A stretch of DNA of 64,000 nucleotides from Rhodoplanes sp. (GTDB lineage: Bacteria > Pseudomonadota > Alphaproteobacteria > Rhizobiales > Xanthobacteraceae), in assembly GCF_013377085.1 (NCBI RefSeq), contig NZ_JACAAX010000007.1:1-64000 (forward strand). The letters run 5' to 3'. Shown in pieces: positions 41,908-50,487 of this stretch; the stretch's first letter is position 1, and every line of letters begins with the position of its first letter. The notes under the pieces are model-generated. The model was given only the letters and a program-made list of their open reading frames with translations. It was not told where the DNA came from and did not search any database. Both the position numbers and the translations under genes were made by a program.

Positions 41908-44577
41908 ATGCCGGAAACCAACACGCTACTCGCCGCCCTGCGCCCGTACGCTGCCATGGGGGCGGCACTGTTCCCAATCCCCGCAGGGTCCAAGGATCCC
42001 ACCGGCATCGTCGGATCGTTCGCGGACGATTGGTCCCCCGATCCGGCGCAGTGGATGCGGTGGGCGGCCGAGCACCCAGGTTGCAACTTCGGGATCGTCG
42101 CGGGCCCGTCGAATCTGATCATCGCGGACATTGACGTCGCCGAGCTTGGACGTGATCGGGCATGGCAGGTGTGGGCCGAGTGGTGCGCAGCCAACGGACT
42201 GCCCGCGCTCGCCCCGCACGTCCAGTCTGCGCGTGGCGGGTGGCACGTGCTTTTCCGGCTGCCCGAGGGCGTAGAACCGAGCGCACTGAAACAGGTTGTG
42301 CTCGTCGGGCGCACGGACGGCAGCAAAAAGGCCGTGATCGATTTGCGCGTAGGGAACGGCTACGTCGTCGCCGCCGGCAGCTACTACAACGGCGAGCCGA
42401 AGGGCGAGCAGAGCGGCAGTTACGTTTGGCTGACCGAAGCCCCGCCACACCCGGCGCCCGCGGCCTTACTGCAGCACTGCGCCCGCGTGGCGCGGACGCC
42501 GAGTGCCTCCACGGTCAAGATCGGCACGCGCGAGCCCGCGGACGTTGCCGCCCTGGTGCGGTGGCTGAACGAGCGCGGGGTATTTGTCGCCTATGACGAA
42601 TGGATCGGCATGGGGATGGCCCTGCGGATCGAGTTCGGCGACGACGGAATCAAAATCTGGCGCCTCACCCACGACGCGAACGTGACGGCCGAGGCCGAGG
42701 CGTCGCATTGGGACAGTTTCGCCACCGAGCCCGTCGCCGATTCGCAGACGCTCAGCACGTGGTTGCAAAAAGCCAACAACATGGGATGGACGGGCAGCGT
42801 TCGGCGAACCGCGGCGGCCATGTTTGCGGGGATCACCGGATCCGGCATGCCCGGCCCGGCGCCGATCGCCGCGGCCGTCACCGGCGCACCGGCGCCCGCC
42901 GGCTATGAGGACGCGACCGCGCTCATGGCCGCCCGCGGCACGAAGCAGGCGGCGCTATGGGCGCCGATCGTGGAGGCGGTGCCGCGCGCCGAGCGGGCGC
43001 CCGAGCACCCGACCATGCCCGACAGCGGCCACCCGCTGCGCGACGCGATCAATGCGGCGATCCCCGGGATCCTCGCCACCGGCGATCTCGACGCGCTCGC
43101 CGTGGTGCGCAACGTCCACCCCGAAACGGCCGCCGCCCTGGTGGGCGCCCTGGAGGCGGCCGGCTCGCCGGTGGACGCCGCTGAGCTGTCGATCGCGGCG
43201 CTCGCGCTGCAGGACGACGTTGAGCACGGGCTCAAGGCGTTCGCGGATTTCCAGCGCGACGCAAAAACCGGGCTGCCCGAGAACGACAACAGCGACAATG
43301 TGGGAGTCTTCCTGCAGTTGATCGGCGCCGAGGTGCGGTGGAACGGGTGGCTCGATCGCCCTGAGATTCAAGGCTTCGGATACCGCGAGTGGACGTTCAT
43401 GGACGACTACGTGGTGGCGCGGCTGCTGACTCGCGCGTGCCGTACCGGGATGCGCTTTCGCCCGGCCGAGAAATTCTTCTGGAATGCCGCCGTCACGCTC
43501 GCGCGGGAGAACCACGTCGACCCGGCGCTCGATCTGCTCGCCGATCTGGAATCGAAATGGGACGGCGTGCTGCGGCTCGACACGTGGCTGTCCGTCGTGT
43601 GCGATGTGACGGATGACGCCTACCACCGCGCAGTCGGCGCCAACGTGATCGGCGGCATGGTCCGCCGGATGCGGCACCCCGGATGCAAGCACGACACCAT
43701 GGCGGTGTTCATCGGTCGGCAGGGTAGCGGCAAGTCGACCATGGCCTCGATCCTCGCGCTGCGGCCCGAGTGGTTCACGGACGCGATCTTGTTCGGCACG
43801 GAATCAAAAGAGCTGGTCCTCGCGCTCGCCGGCAAATCGGTGGTCGAGATTTCCGAGATGGGGATGCGCAACGCCACCGGCGTGACGCACGTCAAGGCGA
43901 TGTTGAGCCGGCAGGTGGACGAGGGCCGGACGGCATACGCGCGCTCAGTCACCACACGCCCGCGCCGCAACGTGATGATCGGCACCACCAACGACGAAAA
44001 GCCGCTATCCGACCCGACCGGCAACCGGCGATTTCTTCCGGTGTGGGTCGGCGCCGAGCAGAATCTCGATTGGCTGCAGGCCAACCTCGCGCAGATCGTG
44101 GGCGAGGCGGCCGTGCGCGAGTCGACGGGCGAGACGTTCGCGATCCCGCGGGACACATGGGCGCGGGCGTCGGAACAGCAAGAGCGAGCCCGGGGCGAGA
44201 GTGACATGGACACGGTGCTGCAGGATCATTTCGGGCTGACCAAGGAATCCGAGATCGCCTATGTGTCCGCCAAGGATCTGGTGGACGTCGCCAAACTGTA
44301 CGGCTGGCGATCCACGGACGCGGCCACGGCAGCCCGGGGGGTTGCCATGGAGCGCATGGGGTTCCAGCCCGTGAACGTCTACCTCGACGGGAAGAGATCG
44401 CGCGGGTGGCTGCGTGGGCGGGGTCCAGGGGAAAAGCTCGCGCGGACCATGCAGGCGGCGCGCTTCTATGAGATAGGCGCGGACGGCCGTGGGCGTCCGA
44501 CCGTGCAGCTAAAAGCCCGATCGACGACGGCCGCCCCGACCGGGCCGGCGATGCTGCCGCTACCGCGCCCCGCTTAG
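41908..44577 (+). CDS. Primase-polymerase with VirE/VapE-type ATPase domain
   Basis: An 889-aa replication protein and the only large rightward gene in the early region. Residues 10-200: bifunctional primase-polymerase (AEP) with IIADIDV (Asp-74, Asp-76), SARGGWHVLF (His-113) and VIDLRVGNGYVVAAGS. Residues 560-800: VirE/VapE-family P-loop ATPase with GRQGSGKST (about 602-610), LVLALAGKSVVEISEMG, and RNVMIGTTNDEKPLSDPTGNRRF (sensor/arginine finger). The family initiates phage or plasmid replication. Start ATG 41908 has GAGGA 10 bases upstream and lies just after its promoter. Its end overlaps the HTH gene on the other strand by 18 bases. Confidence 0.9.
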   Translation: MPETNTLLAALRPYAAMGAALFPIPAGSKDPTGIVGSFADDWSPDPAQWMRWAAEHPGCNFGIVAGPSNLIIADIDVAELGRDRAWQVWAEWCAANGLPALAPHVQSARGGWHVLFRLPEGVEPSALKQVVLVGRTDGSKKAVIDLRVGNGYVVAAGSYYNGEPKGEQSGSYVWLTEAPPHPAPAALLQHCARVARTPSASTVKIGTREPADVAALVRWLNERGVFVAYDEWIGMGMALRIEFGDDGIKIWRLTHDANVTAEAEASHWDSFATEPVADSQTLSTWLQKANNMGWTGSVRRTAAAMFAGITGSGMPGPAPIAAAVTGAPAPAGYEDATALMAARGTKQAALWAPIVEAVPRAERAPEHPTMPDSGHPLRDAINAAIPGILATGDLDALAVVRNVHPETAAALVGALEAAGSPVDAAELSIAALALQDDVEHGLKAFADFQRDAKTGLPENDNSDNVGVFLQLIGAEVRWNGWLDRPEIQGFGYREWTFMDDYVVARLLTRACRTGMRFRPAEKFFWNAAVTLARENHVDPALDLLADLESKWDGVLRLDTWLSVVCDVTDDAYHRAVGANVIGGMVRRMRHPGCKHDTMAVFIGRQGSGKSTMASILALRPEWFTDAILFGTESKELVLALAGKSVVEISEMGMRNATGVTHVKAMLSRQVDEGRTAYARSVTTRPRRNVMIGTTNDEKPLSDPTGNRRFLPVWVGAEQNLDWLQANLAQIVGEAAVRESTGETFAIPRDTWARASEQQERARGESDMDTVLQDHFGLTKESEIAYVSAKDLVDVAKLYGWRSTDAATAARGVAMERMGFQPVNVYLDGKRSRGWLRGRGPGEKLARTMQAARFYEIGADGRGRPTVQLKARSTTAAPTGPAMLPLPRPA

Positions 44578-44829
44578 GATCTGATAGACATAGGATCGGG
44601 TGATGCCGAGGGCGCCCGCGATTTCGCTGGCGCTCTTTTTGCTGCTCATGGCGAGCACCCGCGCCGGCACCTGAGTCGTGGCCGCCCGTGGCTCGCGCGG
44701 ACGGGCGGGGCGGTGCACCTTGAGCACCTTCTGCACGTAGGAAAGCGACACCTGCATGCGGGAGGCTATTTCGCTGGGGTGTAGGCCCCCATCGGACATG
44801 ATCACGATATCGGCGGCGACGGGGCTCAT
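44560..44829 (-). CDS. Double helix-turn-helix protein
   Basis: An 89-aa protein made of two similar HTH units: PSEIASRMQVSLSYVQKVLK (about 17-36) and ASEIAGALGITRSYVYQIL (about 67-85), joined by a basic Pro/Arg linker. It resembles resolvase/sigma-type HTHs. ATG 44829 has GAGGA 7 bases upstream and follows the helicase stop by 10 bases; an ATG at 44847 is less likely. A DNA-binding regulator or origin-binding factor is plausible; target unknown. Confidence 0.75.
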   Translation of the reverse strand: MSPVAADIVIMSDGGLHPSEIASRMQVSLSYVQKVLKVHRPARPREPRAATTQVPARVLAMSSKKSASEIAGALGITRSYVYQILSGAR

Positions 44830-44839
44830 GGCGTGGTCC

Positions 44840-46465
44840 TCAGACAACGTACGGCATGGGGATGATCAGCTCGGATCCGTTCGCCATGATCTGGCGGGCG
44901 CTCGATCGCGAGTCGCCGTTGGGCAACAGCATGGCGGAGACACCATCGGCGCCCATGCGCAGCCACCGCGCCGTCGCGGCGAAGGGCGCCAACGCTTCGG
45001 GCAGCCCCACGCGTGACTCGCAACCGTCGTCCTCCACCAGCACGATCGGCTGGCCGGTCTCGGGCGCCCACACCTTGCGGATCGTCAGCCACCCACCGAC
45101 GCGCGCCTTGCCGGGGCGATAGCCGGCGATCAGTGACGCACCGGAAGGCGTTTCGAGGAGGCCCGCCCCGGGCTTGTCCTCGCGCGGCCCGGCCCGCATG
45201 TCGTAGGCGCACAGCGGGCAAACAACTTGGTGCTTCGCTATCGCCTCCAGGCACGCCGGGCAATTTTTGAGGAGCGGAGAATCGCATCTCCAGCACGTCC
45301 GCGCGGCGGCGCCGTTGCGGGTGCCGCAGTGGTCGCACGACACGAGCCGCGACTTGCTCTCCTTGGGCTGCAGGAAATCCAGCGGGCCGTGCTGATCGAT
45401 ATTGCCGGCGAAGTCGATCACCAGCCCGTCCGCCTTGCCGGCGGCGATCGACGACGCGATGGTGCCGCCGATCGTGCGCAGGAGGCGCCCGGTCATCTGG
45501 ACGTAGAGGCCGAGCGATTTGGTTCGGCGGCGCATGATCAAAAAATCGACGGTTGGCACATCGAATCCGGTGGTGAGCGCCGCGACGTTGACGAGGGCGC
45601 GCAGCCGCCCGGCGCGGAACGCCTCGATCAGCCCCTTGCGCTCGGCTGCGGGCGTGGTGCCGAGCACGAGCCCGGTAGGGATCTGCCACTCGTTCATGCG
45701 AGCGCACATCGCCCGCGCCGCCTTGGTGCTCGCCTCGAAGCACAACCACGCCCGGCGCTCGCGGCCGTAGTGGATGGCCTGGGCAATGTGGTTGTCCATG
45801 GCGGCGATCATCTGTGCGTCTTGCGAGTCGCCCGTGAACTCGCCTTGCCGCACCTTGAGCTTTGAGACGTCCAGCTTGTCGTCCGCCTGCACCGAAAAGG
45901 CCGGCACGAGGTAGCCGTCGCGGATCCCGTCCAAAATCGAATAGCGGTAGACCACAGCGTCGAATGGTGCGCCCTCGCCTTCGACGAGACTGCCGCCCTG
46001 GAGGCGGTAGGTCGTGCCCGAGCCGCCGGCCATCTTCGGATACCCGAGCGCGCGGTCAAGCGCCCGATACATTCCCGATTCAGAATGTGGAATCAGGTGC
46101 GCCTCGTCCACGCCGAACAGAGAGATCGGACCGAAGCTCGGTGCGTATTTGTGCACAGACTGAATCGCCGCGCTGATCACTGGCGCCCGCCAACACCGCT
46201 CGTCGAGAGCCGCGGCGTTGATCCCCACGTGCAGGCCCGGCATAAGGTCGCGGCACGCCTTGGCGTTCTGCTCGACCAGCTCGCGGGTATGGGCGCAGAT
46301 CAGGACGGTGCCGCCACGGGCGATCTCGCGTCGCGCAAGCTCGGCGAATACCAGCGACTTACCGGACGCGACGCACGAGTCGACGAGCGGCCGTCGCATG
46401 CCGGCGGCGTGCGCTGCCTCGACAGCGTCGACCGCGTCTATCTGATTCGGGCGGAGCGTGATCAC
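44840..46465 (-). CDS. SF2 (DEAH) helicase with C-terminal zinc ribbons
   Basis: A 541-aa helicase. Motif I VASGKS (about 32-37), motif II VDEAH (119-123), motif III-like GSGTTYRL, motif VI QMTGRLLR (about 335), all of superfamily 2. After residue 380 comes a cysteine-rich region, CDHCGTRN, CWRCDS, CPACLEAI and CPLCAYD, that is two zinc ribbons. Such helicases belong to phage replication modules. The GTG start at 46465 overlaps the stop of a 32-residue ORF (GTGA), so translation is coupled; the frame is open to 46606 but that would ignore this arrangement. Confidence 0.88.
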   Translation of the reverse strand: MITLRPNQIDAVDAVEAAHAAGMRRPLVDSCVASGKSLVFAELARREIARGGTVLICAHTRELVEQNAKACRDLMPGLHVGINAAALDERCWRAPVISAAIQSVHKYAPSFGPISLFGVDEAHLIPHSESGMYRALDRALGYPKMAGGSGTTYRLQGGSLVEGEGAPFDAVVYRYSILDGIRDGYLVPAFSVQADDKLDVSKLKVRQGEFTGDSQDAQMIAAMDNHIAQAIHYGRERRAWLCFEASTKAARAMCARMNEWQIPTGLVLGTTPAAERKGLIEAFRAGRLRALVNVAALTTGFDVPTVDFLIMRRRTKSLGLYVQMTGRLLRTIGGTIASSIAAGKADGLVIDFAGNIDQHGPLDFLQPKESKSRLVSCDHCGTRNGAAARTCWRCDSPLLKNCPACLEAIAKHQVVCPLCAYDMRAGPREDKPGAGLLETPSGASLIAGYRPGKARVGGWLTIRKVWAPETGQPIVLVEDDGCESRVGLPEALAPFAATARWLRMGADGVSAMLLPNGDSRSSARQIMANGSELIIPMPYVV

Positions 46466-46560
46466 GGGCAAAAGACGATCACTTCGCCGATGATTGCGCC
46501 CCACGCGATCAGCTCGACGATGGTGCGCCAGCGGAAAAGTTCGGCGAGGGATTCGGTCAT
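46462..46560 (-). CDS. 32-residue hydrophobic microprotein, leader of helicase
   Basis: Reads MTESLAELFRWRTIVELIAW and continues GAIIGEVIVFCP, with one hydrophobic helix. The start has a strong GAGGAG 7 bases upstream and a phage promoter 26 bases further. Its stop overlaps the helicase GTG. It may be a membrane peptide or mainly a coupling leader for the helicase, which has no good ribosome site of its own. Confidence 0.65.
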   Translation of the reverse strand: MTESLAELFRWRTIVELIAWGAIIGEVIVFCP

Positions 46561-46585
46561 TTCGGGCTCCTCTGTTCAGGAGTCC

Positions 46586-46614
46586 ACCGTGCGCTTCGAA
46601 ACGCAAATTGTCAA
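46586..46614 (-). promoter_or_regulatory. Phage promoter/operator (46.6 kb)
   Basis: Minus strand TTGACA, 17 bases beginning ATTTGCG, then CACGGT. Drives the microprotein-helicase-HTH transcript. Confidence 0.75.
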
Positions 46615-46619
46615 CAAAA

Positions 46620-46805
46620 CTACGGACAGTCGTCGAATAAATCCGGCTGGGGGATGAAATGCTGCTCGGCCACGGCTTGCTCGCACGCGTCGCGCGGGCC
46701 GATGCCGCAGCACCGTCCCGTCGCGTCGTGCACGAGCCAATAATCCCCCCGCGACCACTCGGGCGAGGCGCGCAGGGGGAGCACCGGAGGGGGTAGCGGC
46801 ATCAC
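46620..46805 (-). CDS. Small phage protein
   Basis: A 61-aa protein starting ATGATG in a 4-base overlap with the exonuclease stop. Contains DYWLVHDATGRCCGIGPRD and an acidic end. Not recognised. Confidence 0.6.
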   Translation of the reverse strand: MMPLPPPVLPLRASPEWSRGDYWLVHDATGRCCGIGPRDACEQAVAEQHFIPQPDLFDDCP

Positions 46806-47425
46806 GCAGCCACCGGCCCGGCGAGCATCCGCAGATCGGCGGCCATCTGCTCGGCCTGTCGGGCGAGCGATCTGATCACGGCATCCTGCCGGCCCTGACT
46901 CGGAGTCAACAGCTTAGTGATGGCGGCGATGGCGGCGCTCGTCTGCGCCATGGCATCGGACAGCGCCACGTGCATGGTGCCCTGCCCGTAGTGGTCGGAC
47001 AGGTTGATGCCGGCCAGATCGTAGAGCGTCCGGGTGTCGCGCTCGTCCCGGTAGCCCCACGGCTTCGGCACCCCGGCACGGCGGAATACTTCGCCGAGCA
47101 GGGGCGCGTCAAAGCTCGCGCCGTGCCCCCAAATCAGCGGCGCTTCGCCGTTGCTCGCCCACGCGATCCACGCGGCGATGTGCTCCAGGGCGGCGCGCAG
47201 GGGCAGGGGGTTTTGCGTGGCCGCGGCCCATGCCGCCGGATCCTGCTTCCCCCACCACGCGTGAGTCTCGGGATCGATCTCCAGGCCGAGCGCCTGCTGA
47301 TCCGGCACGCTCATGACGAGCGACACGGACGCGAGATCGCTGAATCGGACGAATGCGGCCGAGAGCACGACAGCGCCGGGGCGCGTGCCGAGCGTCTCGA
47401 TATCGAGCATGAGGTGAGTTGTCAC
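46802..47425 (-). CDS. DEDD-type 3'-5' exonuclease
   Basis: A 207-aa protein of the Rv2179c-like/T4-type exonuclease group: HLMLDIETLGTRPGAVVLSAA (Asp-X-Glu), WGHGASFDAPLL (Asp), and a C-terminal Asp-rich part (HVALSDAMAQ). It acts on RNA or single-stranded DNA. GTG 47425 overlaps the previous stop (GTGA). Confidence 0.85.
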   Translation of the reverse strand: MTTHLMLDIETLGTRPGAVVLSAAFVRFSDLASVSLVMSVPDQQALGLEIDPETHAWWGKQDPAAWAAATQNPLPLRAALEHIAAWIAWASNGEAPLIWGHGASFDAPLLGEVFRRAGVPKPWGYRDERDTRTLYDLAGINLSDHYGQGTMHVALSDAMAQTSAAIAAITKLLTPSQGRQDAVIRSLARQAEQMAADLRMLAGPVAA

Positions 47426-47802
47426 TGTCCAGGATCCTTCGGTTTGATGCATGCAAGATCGACCCGGAGCCTCGTGCGGCCATCCGGCTCCGGAGTTTCG
47501 GTGATGATCACGTAACCATCGCGGGCCAACACGACGGCGATGCGGAGCAAGGACGCCTCCAGCTCCTCGGCCCGCACCCACGCGGCGAGATCCGGCCTCG
47601 CCGGGATGGGAATCGACGTGCTGATGGTGATTGGCGCGATGCGCTCTTTCTCGTAAACCGCGAGGCCGCCCTCGCGCAGGTGCCGGATGACATCCGACGT
47701 CAGCACGGTCCCGGGCGGCAACCTCGTGGGTGTGGTGGATCGCACAGCGCCGACGATGCGGCACGCCTTGTCGATCAGATCGGGATCGCTGGTGCGGGTC
47801 AT
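47422..47802 (-). CDS. Phage protein of unknown function
   Basis: A 126-aa protein, MTRTSDPDLIDKACRIVGAV at the start and a central helix AAWVRAEELEASLLRIAVVLA followed by GYVIITET and a strand RTRLRVDLACI. ATGA overlaps on both sides. Not recognised. Confidence 0.65.
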   Translation of the reverse strand: MTRTSDPDLIDKACRIVGAVRSTTPTRLPPGTVLTSDVIRHLREGGLAVYEKERIAPITISTSIPIPARPDLAAWVRAEELEASLLRIAVVLARDGYVIITETPEPDGRTRLRVDLACIKPKDPGQ

Positions 47803-47996
47803 TTTTTCTCCAGGGTTTTGCCGGTGGTTTCGCCGTCCTTGGTGATCCATGCGGCGATCACGTCGCCGTCCTTGAACACCGCATTACGGTCGCGGATCGC
47901 GCTATGCCGGTAGTCATGCGGACCGCTTCCGTGGACCCACACCGTCCCGTCATGGGTTTGATAGTGGGCTCGGTACTGCGGGCATTCGGTGCTCAC
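47799..47996 (-). CDS. Small phage protein
   Basis: A 65-aa beta-rich protein (YRAHYQTHDGTVWVHGSG, NAVFKDGDVIAAWITKDG) from a GTG that overlaps the upstream stop; its own stop overlaps the next ATG. Not recognised. Confidence 0.6.
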   Translation of the reverse strand: MSTECPQYRAHYQTHDGTVWVHGSGPHDYRHSAIRDRNAVFKDGDVIAAWITKDGETTGKTLEKK

Positions 47997-48328
47997 AGGT
48001 CGCCCTCCTTGACCATGGCGAGGAAGGGGGCGATCTCGTCGTCGTGCCGTTTGTTCATCGCCTCCAGGGTGCGCGCGACGCCCTGAATCGTGATCATGGC
48101 CGCGCCGTAGGGTGACGTCGCGCCGACGTTCTTGGCGACCGCGATGGCCTGCGCACGGCCCGCCCGAAGGCAAGCCTTGGCGAACCAAATCAGCGACTCC
48201 TCGCTGCAGCGATACTCGGTGACCCCGTCGTCAAACGGGATGAAACCGCACTGCTCGGCGGCTTCGATTCTGAAACCGTCCTCTTCTGATATTGTGGGCT
48301 CGCGCGGCGTGGTGGTGATCGCGTCCAT
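47993..48328 (-). CDS. Phage protein of unknown function
   Basis: A 111-aa protein with MDAITTTPREPTISEEDGFR at the start and TLEAMNKRHDDEIAPFLAMV at the end. The frame is open to 48496, but that extension translates the 47-bp tandem repeat and is not credible. Ribosome site weak. Confidence 0.55.
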   Translation of the reverse strand: MDAITTTPREPTISEEDGFRIEAAEQCGFIPFDDGVTEYRCSEESLIWFAKACLRAGRAQAIAVAKNVGATSPYGAAMITIQGVARTLEAMNKRHDDEIAPFLAMVKEGDL

Positions 48329-48404
48329 GTGGTCGGCTTTCGCTGGGGTGGGAAAAGTTCGCGGGGCGACGCCCTTGTCCGGCAATGGCCTGATCGCGCA
48401 GAGA

Positions 48405-48498
48405 GGCCCGGAGGGCGCCTTTCTGAAACCCGAGGCCCGCGAGCCCCAAGCGGCCCGGAGGGCGCCTTTCTGAAACCCGAGGCCCGCGAGCCCCAAGC
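48405..48498. repeat. 47-bp tandem duplication
   Basis: Two exact adjacent copies (48405-48451, 48452-48498; unit starts GGCCCGGAGG and ends CCCCAAGC). A degraded partial third unit may follow at 48499-48511. It fills the gap between two leftward small genes; 47 is not a multiple of three, so it is not coding. Confidence 0.95.
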
Positions 48499-48526
48499 GG
48501 AGAACGCCTCTCGCGCGTGATTGGAT

Positions 48527-48667
48527 CTAGCCGGCGCTGTAGGTGACGGCGCGCAGCCCGGCGAGCGACGCGCGAACCGAGGGCGAAAATGCATCCCACC
48601 GGAAGTGAGACTTCACGCGACACACGGGATTCGATCTGCACCACGTCTTTGCGACTCGGGCGGTCAT
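48527..48667 (-). CDS. Small basic phage protein
   Basis: A 46-aa protein, MTARVAKTWCRSNPVCRVKS at the start, with GAAGGAA 7 bases before the ATG and a phage promoter 25 bases upstream. Two Cys, several Arg/Lys. Not recognised. Confidence 0.6.
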   Translation of the reverse strand: MTARVAKTWCRSNPVCRVKSHFRWDAFSPSVRASLAGLRAVTYSAG

Positions 48668-48691
48668 CGGCGGTTCCTTCGTGAACAAACA

Positions 48692-48720
48692 GACAGTAAA
48701 CATAGTATGCCGATTGTCAA
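48692..48720 (-). promoter_or_regulatory. Phage promoter/operator (48.7 kb)
   Basis: Minus strand TTGACA, 17 bases beginning ATCGGCAT, then ACTGTC (or TACTGT with 16). The methyltransferase stop codon TGA is the middle of this TTGACA. Confidence 0.7.
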
Positions 48721-49997
48721 CGCGCAAAACGGCTCACAATGTCCTGTACGTATTCGGCCTCACGCTCGATCAGAATGCAGCGTAGCCCCTCGGCCTGCGC
48801 GGCGGCGCCGGTGGTGCCGCTGCCGGCGAACGGATCGAGGATCACACCGCCCGGCGGCGTCACGAGGCGCACCAGCCACGACATGAGCGCCACCGGCTTG
48901 ACAGTCGGGTGTTTCGAGCCCGCACGGTCCACGGCGGATGCCTTGGCGGAATAGAAAAAGCGGGCGGCTGACCCGGAGTTGGCGGCGAACTCGCGCGTCG
49001 CTTCCTCTCCGGAAAAGCCGCCATATATCCCGGCGGCCTTCGGGCTATTGCGCGCCCCGCCGCCGCTTGTCGTCTCCGGAAACGCGCCCAGCACCTCGGG
49101 CGAGCCGTCGTGCAGCGCGTTCGCCGGCCAGCGTCCCGCGGGGTGCTGCTCGGTGCGCGAAGCGTCCTTGTGCCCCCATCCCGTGCCCGTAAGGTCGTTT
49201 TTGCCACCTGTCGAATAGTCGCCCGGGGTGGCCTCGATCCGACACGCCCCGATATTCAACGCGCCGGTGCGCCAGCGAATCACATTCGCGGCCACCGTCT
49301 TTTCGCTGCACGACTTGCGCGCAAGGACGATCGGCTCGAATGCGGGTTTCAGGGCCGTGCCCCAGCCTTCCCATTCGGCAGCCTCGTCGCACAATTCACG
49401 CTCAACTTTCACACCCTGCTCGCGCATGAACTGACCGGGGCCGGAACCAAATCCTTGCCCGCGATCATTCTCGTCTGAACAGCCGCCCTTATACTTCCCG
49501 TGGTTCGGCGAGAATGGATCAGAGCCACCATGCGAAACGCCACGAGCGGCCTTATCAATGGCAACCGCCACGTCGTGCGACTTTGGAAATCCCGTGCCGT
49601 AAATCCACATGAGCGAATCGCGGATCTCGAAACCGGCATCCTCGATCGCACACGCCATCCGGTGGTAGCCGCGCGAACCGCCGAACGCCACCATGTGCCC
49701 GCCCGGCTTTAGGACGCGCATCACCTCGGCCCACGTCGCCGCCTGGAAAGCGATGTCCCCGCCGTCCCATTGCTTGCCCATAAACCCGGCGCTCTGCCGG
49801 GCGTAGAGCCCATCGGTGCCGTGCTTTGCGGGCGCCGCCCCCTCGCCGCCGAATCGCTTGACCACGCTCGTGAGGTGATAGGGCGGGTCCGTGACGACGG
49901 AGTCGATGCAGGAGTCGGGCAGCACCCGGAGCGCCTCGCGCATGTCCGCGTGAAACAGCGTGACGGCGTCCGTCAGCGTGTGCGTGGAGGCGGTCAT
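48717..49997 (-). CDS. DNA methyltransferase, beta-class (N6-adenine or N4-cytosine)
   Basis: A 426-aa orphan methyltransferase. DPPY catalytic motif IV at residues 37-40, SAM motif I FAGSGTTGAAA near 390; motif IV before motif I marks the beta class. The central 200 residues (target recognition) include GKYKGGCSDEN and ALNIGACRI. No restriction gene adjoins, so it probably protects phage DNA or alters gene expression. ATG 49997 is in a TGATG overlap with the next gene. Target sequence unknown. Confidence 0.92.
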   Translation of the reverse strand: MTASTHTLTDAVTLFHADMREALRVLPDSCIDSVVTDPPYHLTSVVKRFGGEGAAPAKHGTDGLYARQSAGFMGKQWDGGDIAFQAATWAEVMRVLKPGGHMVAFGGSRGYHRMACAIEDAGFEIRDSLMWIYGTGFPKSHDVAVAIDKAARGVSHGGSDPFSPNHGKYKGGCSDENDRGQGFGSGPGQFMREQGVKVERELCDEAAEWEGWGTALKPAFEPIVLARKSCSEKTVAANVIRWRTGALNIGACRIEATPGDYSTGGKNDLTGTGWGHKDASRTEQHPAGRWPANALHDGSPEVLGAFPETTSGGGARNSPKAAGIYGGFSGEEATREFAANSGSAARFFYSAKASAVDRAGSKHPTVKPVALMSWLVRLVTPPGGVILDPFAGSGTTGAAAQAEGLRCILIEREAEYVQDIVSRFAR

Positions 49998-50350
49998 CAC
50001 AGGATCCCCAATGCGGCGCGGAATTTGTAGTGGCACGCTTGCGTGGCCGCGTCGTCACCCCGGCCGTTTGCTCGCGGCCATGCGGCGAATCTCGGGTCCG
50101 CGGCGCACAGCACCTCCATGGCTTCCGCGGCCGTGCCCCACGTGTGCCCGCTGAGTCGAAACCCCGTCGGCACGTGGGTGATGCGCCACGGCTTTTTGCG
50201 GACCGGGTTCACCCACTGTTTTGTCGCGTCGTCGAAAAACGCGCACTTGGTCACGGCAAGCGGGCTGCCAACAAACGGGACGAACGCCTGCTGCTCGTTC
50301 GGCGGCGCGTGGTCATACAGGCACCGCACCGTCACCGTGGTGGGGATCAC
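49997..50350 (-). CDS. Phage protein of unknown function
   Basis: A 117-aa protein from a GTG (50350) overlapping the upstream stop. Contains CLYDHAPPNEQQAFVPFVG, KKPWRITHVPTGFRLSG and a C-terminal MEVLCAADPRFAAWPR. Not recognised. Confidence 0.6.
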   Translation of the reverse strand: MIPTTVTVRCLYDHAPPNEQQAFVPFVGSPLAVTKCAFFDDATKQWVNPVRKKPWRITHVPTGFRLSGHTWGTAAEAMEVLCAADPRFAAWPRANGRGDDAATQACHYKFRAALGIL

Positions 50351-50487
50351 TCGGCCGGCTCCATGCTCAGCAGCACCCACGGCATGTGGGGGCTCTTGAA
50401 CCACGTGAGCAGATAGCGGCCTGGGTACATCAGCGTCCCGTCCTGCCACCGCGACGCCGTCAGCGTCTGAATCGTACGCTTGATCAC
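50347..50487 (-). CDS. Small phage protein
   Basis: A 46-aa protein, MIKRTIQTLTASRWQDGTLM then YPGRYLLTWFKSPHMPWVLL, from a GTG that overlaps the HD gene stop. Not recognised. Confidence 0.5.
   Translation of the reverse strand: MIKRTIQTLTASRWQDGTLMYPGRYLLTWFKSPHMPWVLLSMEPAE

Noticed and set aside
44826-45749. A 307-codon frame overlapping the helicase on the same strand
   Set aside because: It is the +1 frame of the helicase with Arg/Pro/Ala bias; helicase motifs are all in the other frame.
48405-48498. Tandem 47-bp repeat as a CRISPR array
   Set aside because: Units are directly adjacent with no spacers and no cas genes are present.
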